Shown here: piece after piece, positions 32,516 to 44,529 of the stretch
How the letters are laid out: each line of letters begins with the position of its first letter
Numbering within the stretch: position 1 is the first letter of the stretch
Notes under the pieces: model-generated
Seen by the model: the letters and a program-made list of their open reading frames with translations, nothing else
What the model was told of the DNA's origin: nothing
Databases searched by the model: none
Made by a program: the position numbers and the translations under genes
Origin: Ambrosia x helenae
Lineage: Eukaryota > Streptophyta > Magnoliopsida > Asterales > Asteraceae
DNA length: 64,000 nucleotides
Direction of reading: 5' to 3'
Assembly: GCA_030844895.1 (NCBI GenBank)
Contig: CM061229.1
Location: 102,360,975-102,424,974 of the forward strand

Positions 32516-32970
32516 ACCTTGATTGACAATACAAAGCGGATATAAAATGAGAAGTGACAAATCACCAACTTTTAACACTAGTTAGACGTGTCAATGTGCC
32601 CTTTCCCAGCTACTCTACTCATAGATTTTCCCCTAGAACCATCATAGCTTTAGATGAGATATTTTAGGGCTACAATATCCTTTGGTTTGTGCTATTGTAT
32701 ATGTGACATCTCTATCTATCCATCAAAACCTATGAAAACGAGCATTTTTTAGCTTTTGTTTAAAACAATTTTGTTTAAAGGTTTTCAATTATGAAACTAT
32801 TTGTTTAAAGGTTTTCGATTAGCTTGTGTTTTAGATTGTTGTTTTTGGTGTTATTCTAGCAAAACAACCCACAACATCATACCTAAATTCAAAACATGAT
32901 GCCTACATGTCAATTCTTAATCCTTCTCACATTTCTCACGAAATATGACATTTGTACCCTAACCTTTACA
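32516..32970. mobile_element. TA-bounded element related to 63143-63559
   Basis: Lies between TA runs at 32496-32514 and 32971-32976. The right ~140 bp match the right end of 63143-63559 (AAAACATGATGC, TTCTCACGAAATAT, TTTGTACCC). The left end does not match, so it is truncated or rearranged. Confidence 0.5.
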
Positions 32971-32976
32971 TATATA

Positions 32977-34320
32977 GGGAATGGTTATACAAGAAACCAC
33001 ATTAAAATTAGATAACTCCCTAAACTCCATACGAGCTATTGATCACTTTTGATCAATGGTGTAGATTAATCCTATAATATTATATTGACTTTAATCCCTA
33101 AAAGTATGAAAGAGAATGTCATAAGGGTAACTGAGTAATCTGTCTTATGCATTGGGCTCTTAAACTTGTTGTAGTCATAACTGTCATATCATCACCTTCT
33201 CTTTCTTCTCTCATCATAATTCAAATCTATTAGTTCTCTCATCATAACACAGAGATCATCATCTACCTCCCAAACTCTCTTCTTTTCTTCATACGAAAAT
33301 CAAAGAAAATAAAAATTCCAGCTTAAACACATAAGCAGTGAGCATCATCTCCATCACTATTATTCTTATTGATTGGTTGTGTCAGACACTATAAACAAAA
33401 TATGAGGTCTTTCATGTGGAATCTTTCAGTGCTTAGCAGACGATTGGCATCTAGTAGGTCATCTAAAATGTATATTATGTTGAAAATAGTTACTATCTTT
33501 GTTGGTTTATTGTTATTCTTAAATATTATTTGTTACCTTGCTTTATAAAATGAGATATTTGGGGATATTAGAGTAGGGATACTGTTGATTAAAGAGTTTA
33601 TGTGTTTAGTAGTTTGTGTTTTATACCAATGAGTTGAGTAATGTATATGATCGATTTAGGAAGAAGACCAAGCGAAGACGTAGTGTTGTGATCATGTCAG
33701 ATGACACAACACACTGTAAGGTTAGTGTAGATGTGGGTACACAAGATTCACATTTTGGAGAAGCAAAGCGACAGTTAGGTATGTCATTCAAATACCATTC
33801 ATTTATAGTTTGTAGAAGAAGACCGACCCTTTTTATATTTAGTTTGTTTTTTTTCTTTTTTTGGTGGTAGAATATGACATTGACACGCCGCGGAGATCAT
33901 TGAAGAGGCTGACTAAAGGTAGTTACAAAAAAATTGCTTCTGAATTTAATTATGTATATAGCGGATGTCGCAAGGTGGTGGACTGGTCATGATGATGGGG
34001 AGCCGACAAGCGTGAACGCGCGCAAGGACAATAGTATGAAATTGTTGACCTAGTTATAGTAACCAGTTAATTATAGAATATACTGTGTTAATAAGTTTTT
34101 GTATGTTGGTAGTAGACAAGTGGACATGGTCAAAGGTGGTTGTCAAAGGACAAGAAGTAGAGGTAAACATATAATCTATTGTCGTACTTTCTTGTAGTAA
34201 CATATGCTATTTGGGATGTATAGTAACATTGTTACATGTGTTACTCATCAATGTTCTGAAAAAAATGAAACAGTGTATTTTTTAAGCAAAGTGTAAAGAA
34301 ACCAAAAACTGAACCTATAT
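32977..34320 (+). other. Left end of another copy-A-like element and exon-poor sequence
   Basis: 32977-33135 repeats the left end of copy A (GGTTATACAAGAAACC, then CATTGATCAC...GATCAATGG). After ~33140 the interior differs: a pyrimidine-rich stretch (33180-33300) like a 5' leader, then scattered coding-like pieces (33640-33780 with D-R-F-R-K-K-T-K-R-R-R-S, and 33875-33920). They could be 5' exons of the decayed gene that follows. Confidence 0.4.
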
Positions 34321-35970
34321 TTGTTTTTTTTTCTTTGGACAGGTAACATGCCGACAACCGATCAGAGTGGAGCGTCTTCTTCATCTGTGAGGATCACCAG
34401 GTCGCGGGGTCGAGCCATTGACATCTCAACAGATACATTGAAGACGAAACCTAACACAATCAAGGCGAAAGCAGTTAAGGTAACTAAGCGCAAAAAGGCT
34501 GCTAAAACGGGCAACAATGGGCTTGAGGTTGGGAGACTACGAAAAAGGTCAAAGAAGGATGAGTGGCTTGGTATACGTACAAGATCGTCGCCAGTTTAGT
34601 TTGCAAGGTGCATAAAACTCTTTAGTGATGGACAACGTTTCGCTGTAAAAGAGGCGGGGTTCGGGCGGCTGCTAAATTTTAAAATGGATGTGGTTACTGC
34701 AAAGTTGGCGCATTATGTTGTGGATAATTTCAACCTTGACACTTTGGAGATGTCAGTGCCATCTGGGATGCTTTCATCAATCCTTATGTTGTGCATCGGG
34801 TTCTTGGTATCCCAATTGGAGGTGTTTCGTTTGATTTGCTGGAGCATTTGGACAAGTGTGATGAAGGGATGGAAAGCTGGAAAGAGAGATATCCCCCTGG
34901 TAGATTTATCTCTGCAAAGCAAATGGTAGATATGATAGTTGAAAAACTGAAGTGATGTAAGGATGGGTGGCGGCGTGACAGTTTTGATCCCCCTTTTACA
35001 TGACCACTTGCATTTCTGATGGTATGCTAGTATATATCCCTGTTTAAGATTAGTAAGTCTATGAAAATTAAAAATCGGTTACTGACAACCTGTGTTACTT
35101 TCCAACTTTTGTACGTTGATAATTTTACATGCAAGGGAATTGAGGTTGATACTTCAATCTATCCCATGACATTTTGGACGAAAGCAAGGTTAAAGGATCG
35201 GGAGACGTTTGAAATTAAAGACGGAGGATTTGGTAGGGGTACACTAAAGGGATTATCTTCTAGCGACACCGTAACAGTTCTGTCAGATGAACCCAACATT
35301 GAGGTATGACGATTATGTTACTCCCCCATACACAACTTAAATATCATATTGTCTTGTATAGATTACACAAACAATTAAAAAAATAGGAAAAGGAAGTAGT
35401 CATTGACTAGTTGCTGGATGTGATGCTTAAAACTAGAAAAACGGATCGAGTCGGCGGTTTGTAGACTACATAATGAGTATCCGGAACGAAAAGATGTCAT
35501 TGGTTTAAAGGAAAGATATGAGATTTTGGTTGAGGAGATGTTTGATCGGAAAAAAGGTCAGTCTGTAGCACATGTTAGTGCTGATGAACAAATTAGGGAT
35601 GTGGTCAATGCAGTTAACTCAGGCGCGCCAGGTTGTAGATATTTATAGCATATAAACAAATTATGATTTTTTTTTATTATGATGTTCTACCTATTGTAAT
35701 TTAGTTACGTCGCTTTTATACAGATATGGGAGATACGCATCAACAGAAGGCACCATCCGTGAAGGAGGTTGGTTGTTTGGGGTCGGAGGATTTGGTATGC
35801 AACCAGTCCTCGTTGGTGCAGACTGGAAAAAAGGATGTTCAAACCTCATCGCTAGTTGCGAGCCCAGTTGTAAGCCAATACCGAAAAAATCTCCATGGTT
35901 CTATGAAATGTGAGTTGGTTGCGAAGGTAGCGGATACGGGGCTGCTGCAAACAGATGCTTGGTCAGCGTA
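34321..35970 (+). pseudogene. Decayed TE-associated plant gene (function unknown)
   Basis: A broken multi-exon gene on +. 34349-34596 gives a basic N-terminus (M-P-T-T-D-Q-S-G, then T-R-S-R-G-R). After a TAG at 34597-34599 the frame continues with K-L-F-S-D-G-Q-R-F-A-V-K-E-A-G-F-G and A-H-Y-V-V-D-N-F-N, then shifts. 35085-35305 holds L-L-Y-V-D-N-F-T-C-K-G and T-F-W-T-K-A-R-L-K-D-R-E; 35478-35635 holds N-E-Y-P-E-R-K-D-V-I-G-L; 35727-35970 is a last exon. I recall this architecture from plant mobile-element proteins often annotated with Ulp1 protease or aminotransferase-like domains, but neither domain is visible. Confidence 0.5.
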
Positions 35971-36110
35971 ATTCTTGTACATAGCTAATACAGCATCAAA
36001 GCTGGAGAAACTCTGGCCAATCACGGGTACATACTTCGGGCTAACATTAGGTATCCATAATTGCGTCCCGTTGAGGGTTCCAATAACAAAGTAGGGCTGC
36101 TGCGGGGAAA
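35950..36110 (-). pseudogene. FAR1-type N-terminal fragment, antisense to the preceding gene
   Basis: On the minus strand this reads W-I-P-N-V, then Y-V-P-V-I-G-Q-S-F-S-S-F-D-A-V-L-A-M-Y-K-N-Y-A, which resembles the start of the FAR1 DNA-binding domain of FHY3/FAR1 proteins, themselves derived from Mutator-like transposases. It breaks off before the zinc-binding residues. The same head-to-tail junction is duplicated at 31060-31195. Confidence 0.55.
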
Positions 36111-37145
36111 CACTTTGTAGCGCGATACTCGTTACAGTTAGTTTATCGATCCTCTCATGATATATTGTGTAGTATTTGATTTTAAAGGTGTGCTACATAT
36201 AGTAACTATATTGTTAATTGATTTTATTTTTAAGATGGTTATTGGACTTGTAGAAAATAAATATAAATAAATTATTAATTTAGGTATCAAACTACTAAAC
36301 ATGTAAACGTGCATGAAATTGTTCTTTCGTATTTTATGAATGTACATCACAAAGAAAAAAGTATGTATTTATTACTTGAATTGTGAATGTAGATGGATTA
36401 GATTGATTGTTATTTCTAGTCACGTTTGATTCCAGTGGCTAGAACAGCAACAGACATGTGATGGTTATATTTTTTCATTGTTCTGTAAACGTAGCGGCAC
36501 AAGGCGAGGTTAGACTATGGATTCAAAGTGGAAAAAAAAAAAACGAAGAGCAACAAGAAAATCGTGCTAATAACATGTAGGAAAATAACAATCTAGTAAC
36601 AACCAACATACAAGTTATATAAACATGAGAAAAAAACTCTAGACATCATGTATGGAAAGAAAGAATGAATGAAGAGAGAACTTTATTCATTGATATGTTT
36701 CATATACCAAATAAAAAACCACTATTTATAAGGCTATAAACACTGAAAGATATGTAAATCATGTATGTGAAGAGTCACCGCATTATTTAGATACCAAATA
36801 CATGACCACTATTAATAAGACCTTTCAAATACCTAAGTAAATTTCCTCATCAATTTTATAATTATGTTTAAATTAATTTCTTTAATAATTTAATATTTTG
36901 GTAGAAAGACAATTTTACCCCCTAAATGACTTCAAAGAACATTGTAATATAAGCAATAAAGTTTGTATTACTTAAATTTTTTAGGTATCCTTCCCTCATG
37001 CTTTATGATATAGTGTGTATTATAAATCGAAATTCCAAAATTTGGTGAAAAAACACTTTAATAAATATGTCATTCATTATATATAATATTGTGTCCACGG
37101 ATTGATATTCCGGTCTTACATGTTCATATGATTTGTATTTAATGC
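36111..37145. other. Non-coding AT-rich sequence
   Basis: I see no gene, clear repeat or element border here. Confidence 0.4.
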
Positions 37146-37148
37146 TAA

Positions 37149-39083
37149 GACCGTGACCGTGTGTAGTGGGGACGGGAAATATTTAAGGCCCCTGTTTTTT
37201 ATTGGTCCATGTGGCAGCTGAGTCAGCATGTGGTTTGAATTGAAAATGGGGTGTAGTGGGGATGGGAAATATTTAAGGCCCCTGTTTTTTATTGGTTGTT
37301 TATTTTATTATTTTTTTTAATTAATGAAGTCAAAATAATTAAAAGAAAACACAAATAATATTAAAAAAATTACAAATAATATTAAAAACAAACAAATAAT
37401 ATTAAAAAAATTACAAATACTATTAAAAACACACATATAATATATAAAAAACACAAATAATATTAATTTTCATCTTCGCTTTCTTCGTAGTCGTCTTCAT
37501 CTTCGTCCTCTTCCTCGTCTTCGTCATCTTCTTCGTCTTCGTTTGGAATATACCGAATCGACCAAGCATATTGGACCATATCCGCCGCTAACGCGTCATG
37601 TACATCATGGTCACGAAGTTCATGTGCGTTGAGTATTCTTTCTTCCACTGTCGCTTGCGGTAGATCCTCAACGGCTTCCGGTACATAATTTTGACATATC
37701 GCCTTACCTTTGTCTTCTAATATCATATTATGCATGATTATACATGCATACATAGCATCTCGCATCTTGTCTTTGGTCCATGCACGACAAGGATTTCTTA
37801 TGTAATGCCAACGCTGTTGAAGAACCCCAAAACATCTTTCTATGTACTTTCGCGCGGCCTCTTGAACTTTCTTGAAGTGTGCCCTTTTTTCATCAAACGG
37901 GTTACTGAACGTCTTAAAAATAATGGAATACCTCGGATATACGCCGTCAGCCAAATAGTATCCGTGTGGGTAGTAGTTTCCGTTAGCATAAAACGACGTC
38001 TTTGCTATTCTGCCCGAAATGAAATCCTCAATAACAGGCGACTGCTCAAAAACATTTAAGTCGTTGCATGAACCCGAAACACCAAAATAGGCCGACCAAA
38101 ACCAAAGATCGACTGAAGCCACCGCTTGAAGAATATCCGACGGTCCTTTTTGGTCACCACGTGTGTGTTGACCTCGCCTTGTGGTTGGGCAATTATACCA
38201 CGGCCAATGACGACAATCGATGCTACCAATCATTCCTGGTAACCCATGTTCATTCGTATGCGATGTAGCTTGGCAAAAATACTCCAAAGAATCGCGTGTT
38301 GTTTTCTCGGCCATTTTTAAATACTCGTCGTTGATATCTGTCGTGTTACCGTATGCGAGTATACGCAGTGCCGAGGTACACTTTTGAATAGCGGTAAATC
38401 CCATCACCCCCTAGCATCCGATTTTTGTTGAAAGTAAGGAAACACGTTTTCCATGTCTCCGGTAGTACGTAGAAATAAACGTTTGCTCATCCGGAAACGA
38501 TGCCTAAACATCTTTGGGTCGGGGTAAGTCAGGTTTTCATCAAAGTAATCCTTCATCAAACGAGCATTTGCCGATTCACGGTCTCGTTCGTAATATTGTC
38601 TAGACAGTTTTGGACGTGTAGGTGCACTACTTTGTTCCATATATCTCGCCGCAAGCGAAAGCGCACTCGTAGCCGCGTCTTGCTCCAACTCTTCGTCTGT
38701 CGACTCACCCTCATCGCCTAAAAACTCTTTGTAATAATGCTTGGCAACGGATGATGACGGGGGAACCCATTTTTTAAAAATTATTGGTGTGTTTTTTATA
38801 TGGTTTGTGTAGTGTTTATGTATATGGTTTGTGGTATGTTATATATATATATAAAGTCCAAATTCATATTACCGTTGCCTTTTAAAAAAATCGACCATGG
38901 CAAAAATTAGACGTTGGAATAAGCTGAGGTGTCAGGATGTGATTGGTTTGGTTATTTGTTGCACAACGTTATAACCATCACGCCATCAACCAAGTTTGAA
39001 ACATAGCCCCCCTATAGCGGTGGGGGGGGGGGGGGGGCAAAAATGAAGAAAGCGCCCTAATTTGCGCTGCACTACACACGGTC
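37149..39083 (-). mobile_element. PIF/Harbinger DNA transposon
   Basis: 1,935 bp flanked by the 3-bp duplication TAA (37146-37148 and 39084-39086), the usual Harbinger target. The terminal inverted repeat is GACCGTGTGTAGTG: on + at 37155-37168, preceded by an extra GACCGT, and reversed at 39070-39083. A subterminal block with GTAGTGGGGA and AAATATTTAAGGCCCC occurs twice at the left (37165-37200 and 37255-37290). A run of 16 G lies at 39022-39037. It carries a DDE transposase on the minus strand but no second Myb-like ORF, so it needs help from elsewhere. Confidence 0.92.
37463..38800 (-). pseudogene. Harbinger transposase (DDE superfamily), one frameshift
   Basis: It cuts and pastes the element. 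The frame 38407-37463 holds the catalytic triad in order: I-G-S-I-D-C-R-H-W (first Asp), S-G-S-C-N-D-L-N-V (second Asp) and I-E-R-C-F-G-V-L (Glu). A very acidic C-terminus (mostly Asp/Glu over 25 residues) follows. The N-terminal part lies in another frame (38800-38404), with F-R-H-R-F-R-M-S and D-A-R-G. The break is a one-base change in the run of G at ~38404-38410. No in-frame ATG precedes M-E-Q-S-S at 38640, although the frame is open further up. Apart from the frameshift and the start, it looks complete (~430 residues). Confidence 0.9.
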
Positions 39084-39965
39084 TAAGTAATACCGTTTTG
39101 ACTTATATATGTATCTATTTTCATAGATAAGTGTTGTTTTAAATTGTAGTAATAGCAACTAAAAGAAAGAAATATAATATTTATAAGTTTTGTATAATAT
39201 TGTTGTACTACCCGTCCAACGCACGGGTATAAAAACTAGTTTAAATTGTCATCAACTAATTATATTTACAAGCTGATTAAAATTAAACAACATGTAGCAA
39301 TTAAAATTAAGTTATAAAAAATAAAACAAAAAACGTAAATGCTATACAACAAAACATAATAATTAGTTTTTTTACGTGACTCACTTTTGTTTTATCTTTG
39401 AACTGAAGACTTTTGGGTTCAGATATCCAAATGTCAACTGAAATATAATAAAATTCCAATCAGTGACAGTTTGAATAATCATCCACTTTACTAAAATCTA
39501 GTTATATACATAATTAGACTATTTCACTTATGTTCTTACACTATTATTAGGGGTTGGCTAAATGCACTCCCTTTTTTTACTAATTGCATTCCATTCTAAT
39601 TTTTTTTTAAAAGTTATCAAATTCTTTCCTTCTACTTTAAAAAAAAATCATTTTAGTAACTCATCTTCTTCGTGTAATCAACCATTTTTAAGTTACTCAC
39701 CCTATGAACATCATCTTCATCACCTAATTGAAGCATCACCGTCCCATGAATCTCGTCATCATCTCGGTGGTACAAAACCCCATCTGAAATATTGTTAGTT
39801 TTAATCTTTATGATTTAGTTACTATAGTTTGAGATAAACTTAGATCAGGATAAAAGAGAAAATTCTATAAAAAAAATATAAGGTTTAATTATGTTTATTT
39901 AAAAACTTTAAGGGGGAGTGTAATAAGTAAAAAATAGTATAAAAGGAGTGTATTTAGCAACACCC

Positions 39966-40029
<64 letters not shown>

Positions 40030-40072
40030 CAAAATCTATTGAAAATAACTTATTATTTATCATGATTTGTTT
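39084..40072. repeat. AT-rich spacer with an (ATT)n microsatellite
   Basis: No gene. 39966-40028 is a run of about 21 ATT units. The rest is AT-rich with nothing recognised. TGTTT at 40068-40072 may be the target duplication of the next element. Confidence 0.7.
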
Positions 40073-40226
40073 ATTGAAGCACCAAATCTGAATGAATATT
40101 CAAATTAATGTTTGTTAGAACTATATTTTATTAGTCAATATTCTTCCTAGTCTTTAGCTCTTTATTGTGTATATATATGTAATTCTCTATTCAATGGAAA
40201 TAATCAACAAGTTTGATACTTTTATA
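40073..40226 (+). mobile_element. 5' LTR of the small copia element
   Basis: Starts at TTGAAGCACCAAATC and ends GATACTTTTATA directly before the primer-binding site. Near-identical to 43632-43812 except for a 28-bp segment duplicated there. Confidence 0.8.
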
Positions 40227-40379
40227 TGGTATCAGCCAGGTTTTACTAAACCCACTCATTCTTCTTCATCACCCCACCACTCCCTATCATTCTACCCAAA
40301 CTTCAAGAAAACTCAACCTACTATCACCCCTTCAACTTACAATAAAAACAACACCCAAACTAAACCACAAGCACACATG

Positions 40380-41600
40380 ATGGCAACACACCATACTGTC
40401 GATTCTGATTTATCATGGCTAAAAGACAGTGGTGCTTCTCACCACATTACTAATGATTTTAGTGCACTCTCCATGCACAGACCGTATGATGGTACCGAGG
40501 AACTTGTCATCGGTGATGGTTCGTCTCTTAAAATTACTCACGTTGGCACTATTACTCTTTATTTTTTCTAGTGTCCCTATTATCCTAAAAAATGTTCTTT
40601 GTGTCCCTTCTATCTCTCGCAACATAATCTCTATCTCTCGTTTATGCATTGACAACAACATACTAGTCTTATTTTTCTCTTCTTATTTTGTCATCAAGGA
40701 TTTTCACACTCACCGAACCATTCTTCGGGGAATAACTAATCATGGTCTCTATGAATTATCCTCCACCAAGTCTCCACAAGCATTTTACTTGCAAACAAAC
40801 AAAGCGTCTTCTTGGCATCACCGCCTAGGACATCCACATTTGCGAGTTTTACAACTTTTAGCTTCTTTTGTTCCGTCTATTTCTAGCAAGCATGAATCAT
40901 GCAATTCTTGTTGCATCAATAAAAGTCACAAACTTCCCTTTCATCCTCTTTCACTTCTAATACACCTCTAGATTTAATCTTTTCCGATGTTTGGTCATCT
41001 CCTATTACATCTTTTGATGGTTACAAATACTATATAATTTTTGTTGACCATTTCACAAAATACATTTGGATTTATCCATTAAAACATAAATCTGACTCTC
41101 TTAGTACTTTCATCCGTTTTCAAAAACTCATTGAAAACTATTTCAAAACAAAAATCAAGCAATTATTTTCCGACAATGGTGGAGAATATATTAAACTGTC
41201 TTCTCATCTATCTTCTTATGGCATTTCTCATCTCACCTCCCCTCCTCATACACCCGAACACAATGGCTACGCCGAACGCCGTCATCGTCATATTGTCGAA
41301 ACTGGTCTAGCCTTACTTTTTCATGCCAAAATGCCTCTCAAATTTTCGCCATTTGCCTTCACCACCGCCACCTACCTCATAAATAGACTACCCACCCCAC
41401 CTTAAACAATGATTCCCCCTACTATCGGCTCTTTCACACTACTCCCAACTATGAAAAACTTCATGGTTTCGGTTGTCTATCCTACCCTTGGTTACGCCTA
41501 TACTCGAAACACAAACTCGAGTCTCGGTCTAAACCATGCATATTCATAGGCTACTCATCCTCCCAAAGTGCCTTTCACCTTCTTGACCCGCTCACAAATC
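40380..41600 (+). pseudogene. Copia protease and integrase (broken)
   Basis: Protease has W-L-K-D-S-G-A-S-H-H-I-T at ~40416-40451, where D-S-G is the active site. After a frame change near 40560, the pre-integrase zinc region shows W-H-H-R-L-G-H-P and C-N-S-C (40810-40910). The core follows in another frame from ~40970: F-S-D-V-W, F-V-D-H-F-T-K-Y and L-F-S-D-N-G-G-E-Y-I, then H-N-G-Y-A-E-R-R, giving the D,D,E triad. A TAA near 41402 and a further frame change end the readable part. All lesions are small; the domains are otherwise complete. Confidence 0.85.
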
Positions 41601-43667
41601 GAATCTACACATCCCGTCATGTCCAATTCATTGACCATATTTTCCCTTATGAATCTCTCTCTCAAACCTCTACCCCCGCTCCACTATCACCCGACACTTG
41701 GTTACCTCTTACCACTCAATCAATTTCACTTCCCAACCACTCTCCTCCTCCTTCTCCAACTTCCACGCCCGCTGCCACTACTTCGGCACCTTCTTCCTCC
41801 AACCCACCAAACATCACCTACCAAAGACAACCACCTCCACCCACCCCCACCGAACTCACACAACAGCCCACCGAGCCTTCCCACACCACTGACCAAACCA
41901 CCACTTCATCCCCCATACATATTCCCTCGGATTCATCTCCCTCTAATATTTCCCAAACCACTGAACCCACTTCCTCTCCACCTCAACCCGCTGCCTCTTA
42001 CCAAACTTGAGCCACTCGTAAACCCAACCCGAAATACCACAACTCCGATTTTGTCCTATACCACTCTACTACTCAAACTCTTCCCCGAACCCACTAATAT
42101 TACCCAAGCTCTCAAACAATCACTATGGCGAGATGCTATGCAAACCGAGTTTGATGCCCTCAAACGCAATCAAACTTGGACTCTTGTTCCTCCCGACAAC
42201 GCCCCTAACCTTGTTGGATGCAAATGGGTCTACCGCACTAAATTCAAACCTGATGGCTCGGTAGACCGCCTAAAAGCACGTCTTGTTGCTAAAGGTTTTC
42301 ATCAACGTCCCGGTCTAGACTATGTTGAAACCTTTAGTCCCGTAGTAAAACCGGCTACTCTACGCCTTATTCTTGCTATAGCCACTTCATACAATTGGCC
42401 TCTACGCCAACTTGACATAAACAATGCCTTCCTCCAAGGCACCCTAACCGAATCGGTTTACATGTCTCAACCACCCGGCTTCGTGGACCCTTTCTATCCC
42501 ACCCACGTTTGCAAACTTAACAAAGCCATCTATGGCCTTCGTCAAGCCTCTCGTGCTTGGTATGACGAATTTAAAACCTACCTTCTATCGGTTCACTTCA
42601 AACCTTCTATATCCGATCCCTCTCTTTTCATCAACAAAGTTACTTCTTCCCCCATCTTTATTCTTGTCTACGTTGATGACATAATCATCACCGGAGCAAA
42701 TCCATCTCTCATCCAATCTTTCATTCAAACTCTAGCTGCCAAATTCTCTTTAAAGGACCTTGGCAATCTCTCTTACTTTCTTGGCATCGAGGTCATTCCT
42801 CACAACCATGGCCTTTTTCTATCTCAATCTAAATACATCCTTGATATCCTCACCAAAGCTAACATGAGTAATTGCAAACCGGCACCTACACCGATGTCGG
42901 GTTCCTTTACTATTACTGTCATGGATGGCAAACCCCTATCATCCCCAACCGAATACCGGGCTTTTGTAGGTGCACTGCAATGTTTATCTTTAACACGTCC
43001 TGACATTTCTTTTACAGTTAATAAACTTTCACAGTTCATGCACAAGCCAACAAATGTTCATTGGGAAGCTCTAAAAAGACTGCTAAGGTATCTACATGGA
43101 ACTCTACATCATGGCATCTTCTTCAAAAGGAAATCCCCCTTGCAGCTTCACGCTTTCATTGATGCCGACTGGGCCGGTGACCGACCGTCTTATCGAAGCA
43201 CTACCGGTTACATTGTTTATCTCAGTCAAAATCCGATTTCCTGGAGCTCTAAACGTCAACCAACACTTGCTCGATCATCCACCAAAGCAGAATTTCGTGC
43301 TGTGGCTTCCACCACAACCGAAGTCCAATGGCTCATCTCCTTATTGGTTGAACTAGGTCTCAAATCCACAGTCACACCTGCCATCTACTACGACAACTTA
43401 AGTGCAACCCACTACTCAGCAAATCCAGTCTTTCACTCCCACATGAAGCACCTTGCACTAGACTTCCACTTTGTACGTGAAAAAGTTCAAGATGGCACCA
43501 TTCGCGTCACACACATATCTGGAGATGATCAACTTGCTGACGCTTTAACTAAACCACTTCTACGTCAACGGTTTCATTTATTAACATCCAAGATTGGCCT
43601 TCTCTCACGATCATCCATCTTGCGGGGGCATATTGAAGCACCAAATCTGAATGAATATTCAAATTAA
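41600..43667 (+). pseudogene. Copia reverse transcriptase and RNase H
   Basis: From ~42090 the frame is open to the stop at 43665-43667. RT shows W-T-L-V-P, K-W-V-Y-R-T-K, F-S-P-V-V-K, L-D-I-N-N-A-F-L-Q-G and the Y-V-D-D box at 42669-42680. RNase H has D-A-D-W-A-G, S-T-T-G-Y, R-S-S-T-K-A-E-F-R-A and D-Q-L-A-D-A-L-T-K. The part before 42090 is Pro/Ser/Thr-rich spacer in a shifted frame. RT and RNase H look intact, so this half decayed less than the front. The E-to-K change in the usual S-S-T-E-A-E block is noteworthy. Confidence 0.9.
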
Positions 43668-43812
43668 TGCTTGTTAGAACTATATTTTATTAGTCAATAT
43701 TCTTCCTAGTCTTTAGCTTAGTCAATATTCTTCCTAGTCTTTAGCTCTTTATTGTGTATATATGTAATTCTCTATTCAATGGAAATAATCAATAAGTTTG
43801 ATACTTTTATAC
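43632..43812 (+). mobile_element. 3' LTR of the small copia element
   Basis: As the 5' LTR, but with a 28-bp tandem duplication (TAGTCAATATTCTTCCTAG... repeated at ~43692 and ~43720). It may be a post-insertion slippage product. Confidence 0.82.
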
Positions 43813-43817
43813 TGTTT

Positions 43818-44511
43818 TCTTCCTTAACTTTCATTATTTGTAAAGTTAAGGCATAACAAGACATTTAAAAGTTGTGTTACAAATAATGGTCTAATGATGA
43901 TGCTATCGTGTCTTTTTTATTTGTAGCAAAAGGATATCAAGGTATGGTATTGGTGTTTCTTTTTTAAGTGATGAGTGTTTAAGTCTCGTCGGAGATAAAT
44001 GACGTAGATTATAAGAGAAGATCTATTTTGCCGTTAAAAAGTTATAAAAACAAATGATATAGTTTTTATTATTTCAAGATCAATGTGGCGTGATTTTTTT
44101 GTTTAATAAACTTGAATGTTTATAAAATCCAAATGGTTAGGTACAAATTAAATATCAATTTTTTCACTAATCGATTTTTTAACTGACGCAAATGCAATTA
44201 ATTTGACTGAAATCTTCTTGTACATTTTATAATGTTAGATCCACACCTAGTTGGACAAATGGACAACAAGATATTGTTAATTTTTTTTTATGCAAAATTC
44301 GTGGATCACTAATAATTATTTAATATATTTATAAAGACTTTGTAACCATTTTTTTATGAAAAAAAACATAAAAGTAATAAAATTTGATGAGCTGGTTTCA
44401 ATAAATGGTTATCAAGGCATATTTGGGAACATGATGTATAATAAGATTTTAGATTTTTTTTAATTGAATTTTTATTGTTGAGTTTGAATCCGAATCATTA
44501 TATCATCAAAT
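43818..44511. other. Non-coding AT-rich sequence
   Basis: No gene or repeat recognised between the copia element and the truncated LINE. Confidence 0.4.
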
Positions 44512-44529
44512 TTGTTGTGAAGGATACAT

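Larger units (their letters stand above)
40073..43812 (+). mobile_element. Small Ty1/copia element lacking gag
   Basis: About 3.74 kb with very short LTRs: 40073-40226 (~154 bp) and 43632-43812 (~181 bp). The primer-binding site TGGTATCAGCC, of initiator-Met type with changes, is at 40227-40237, and the polypurine tract GCGGGGGCA at 43622-43630. TGTTT stands before the left LTR (40068-40072) and after the right one (43813-43817), a plausible target duplication, though the LTR ends are not TG...CA. Gag is absent: protease starts only ~150 bp after the primer site. Several frameshifts break pol. Confidence 0.85.

Noticed and set aside
41568..42090. Proline-rich start of the open frame before the copia RT as a real protein part
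   Set aside because: It is the integrase-RT spacer read in a shifted frame; integrase enters from another frame.
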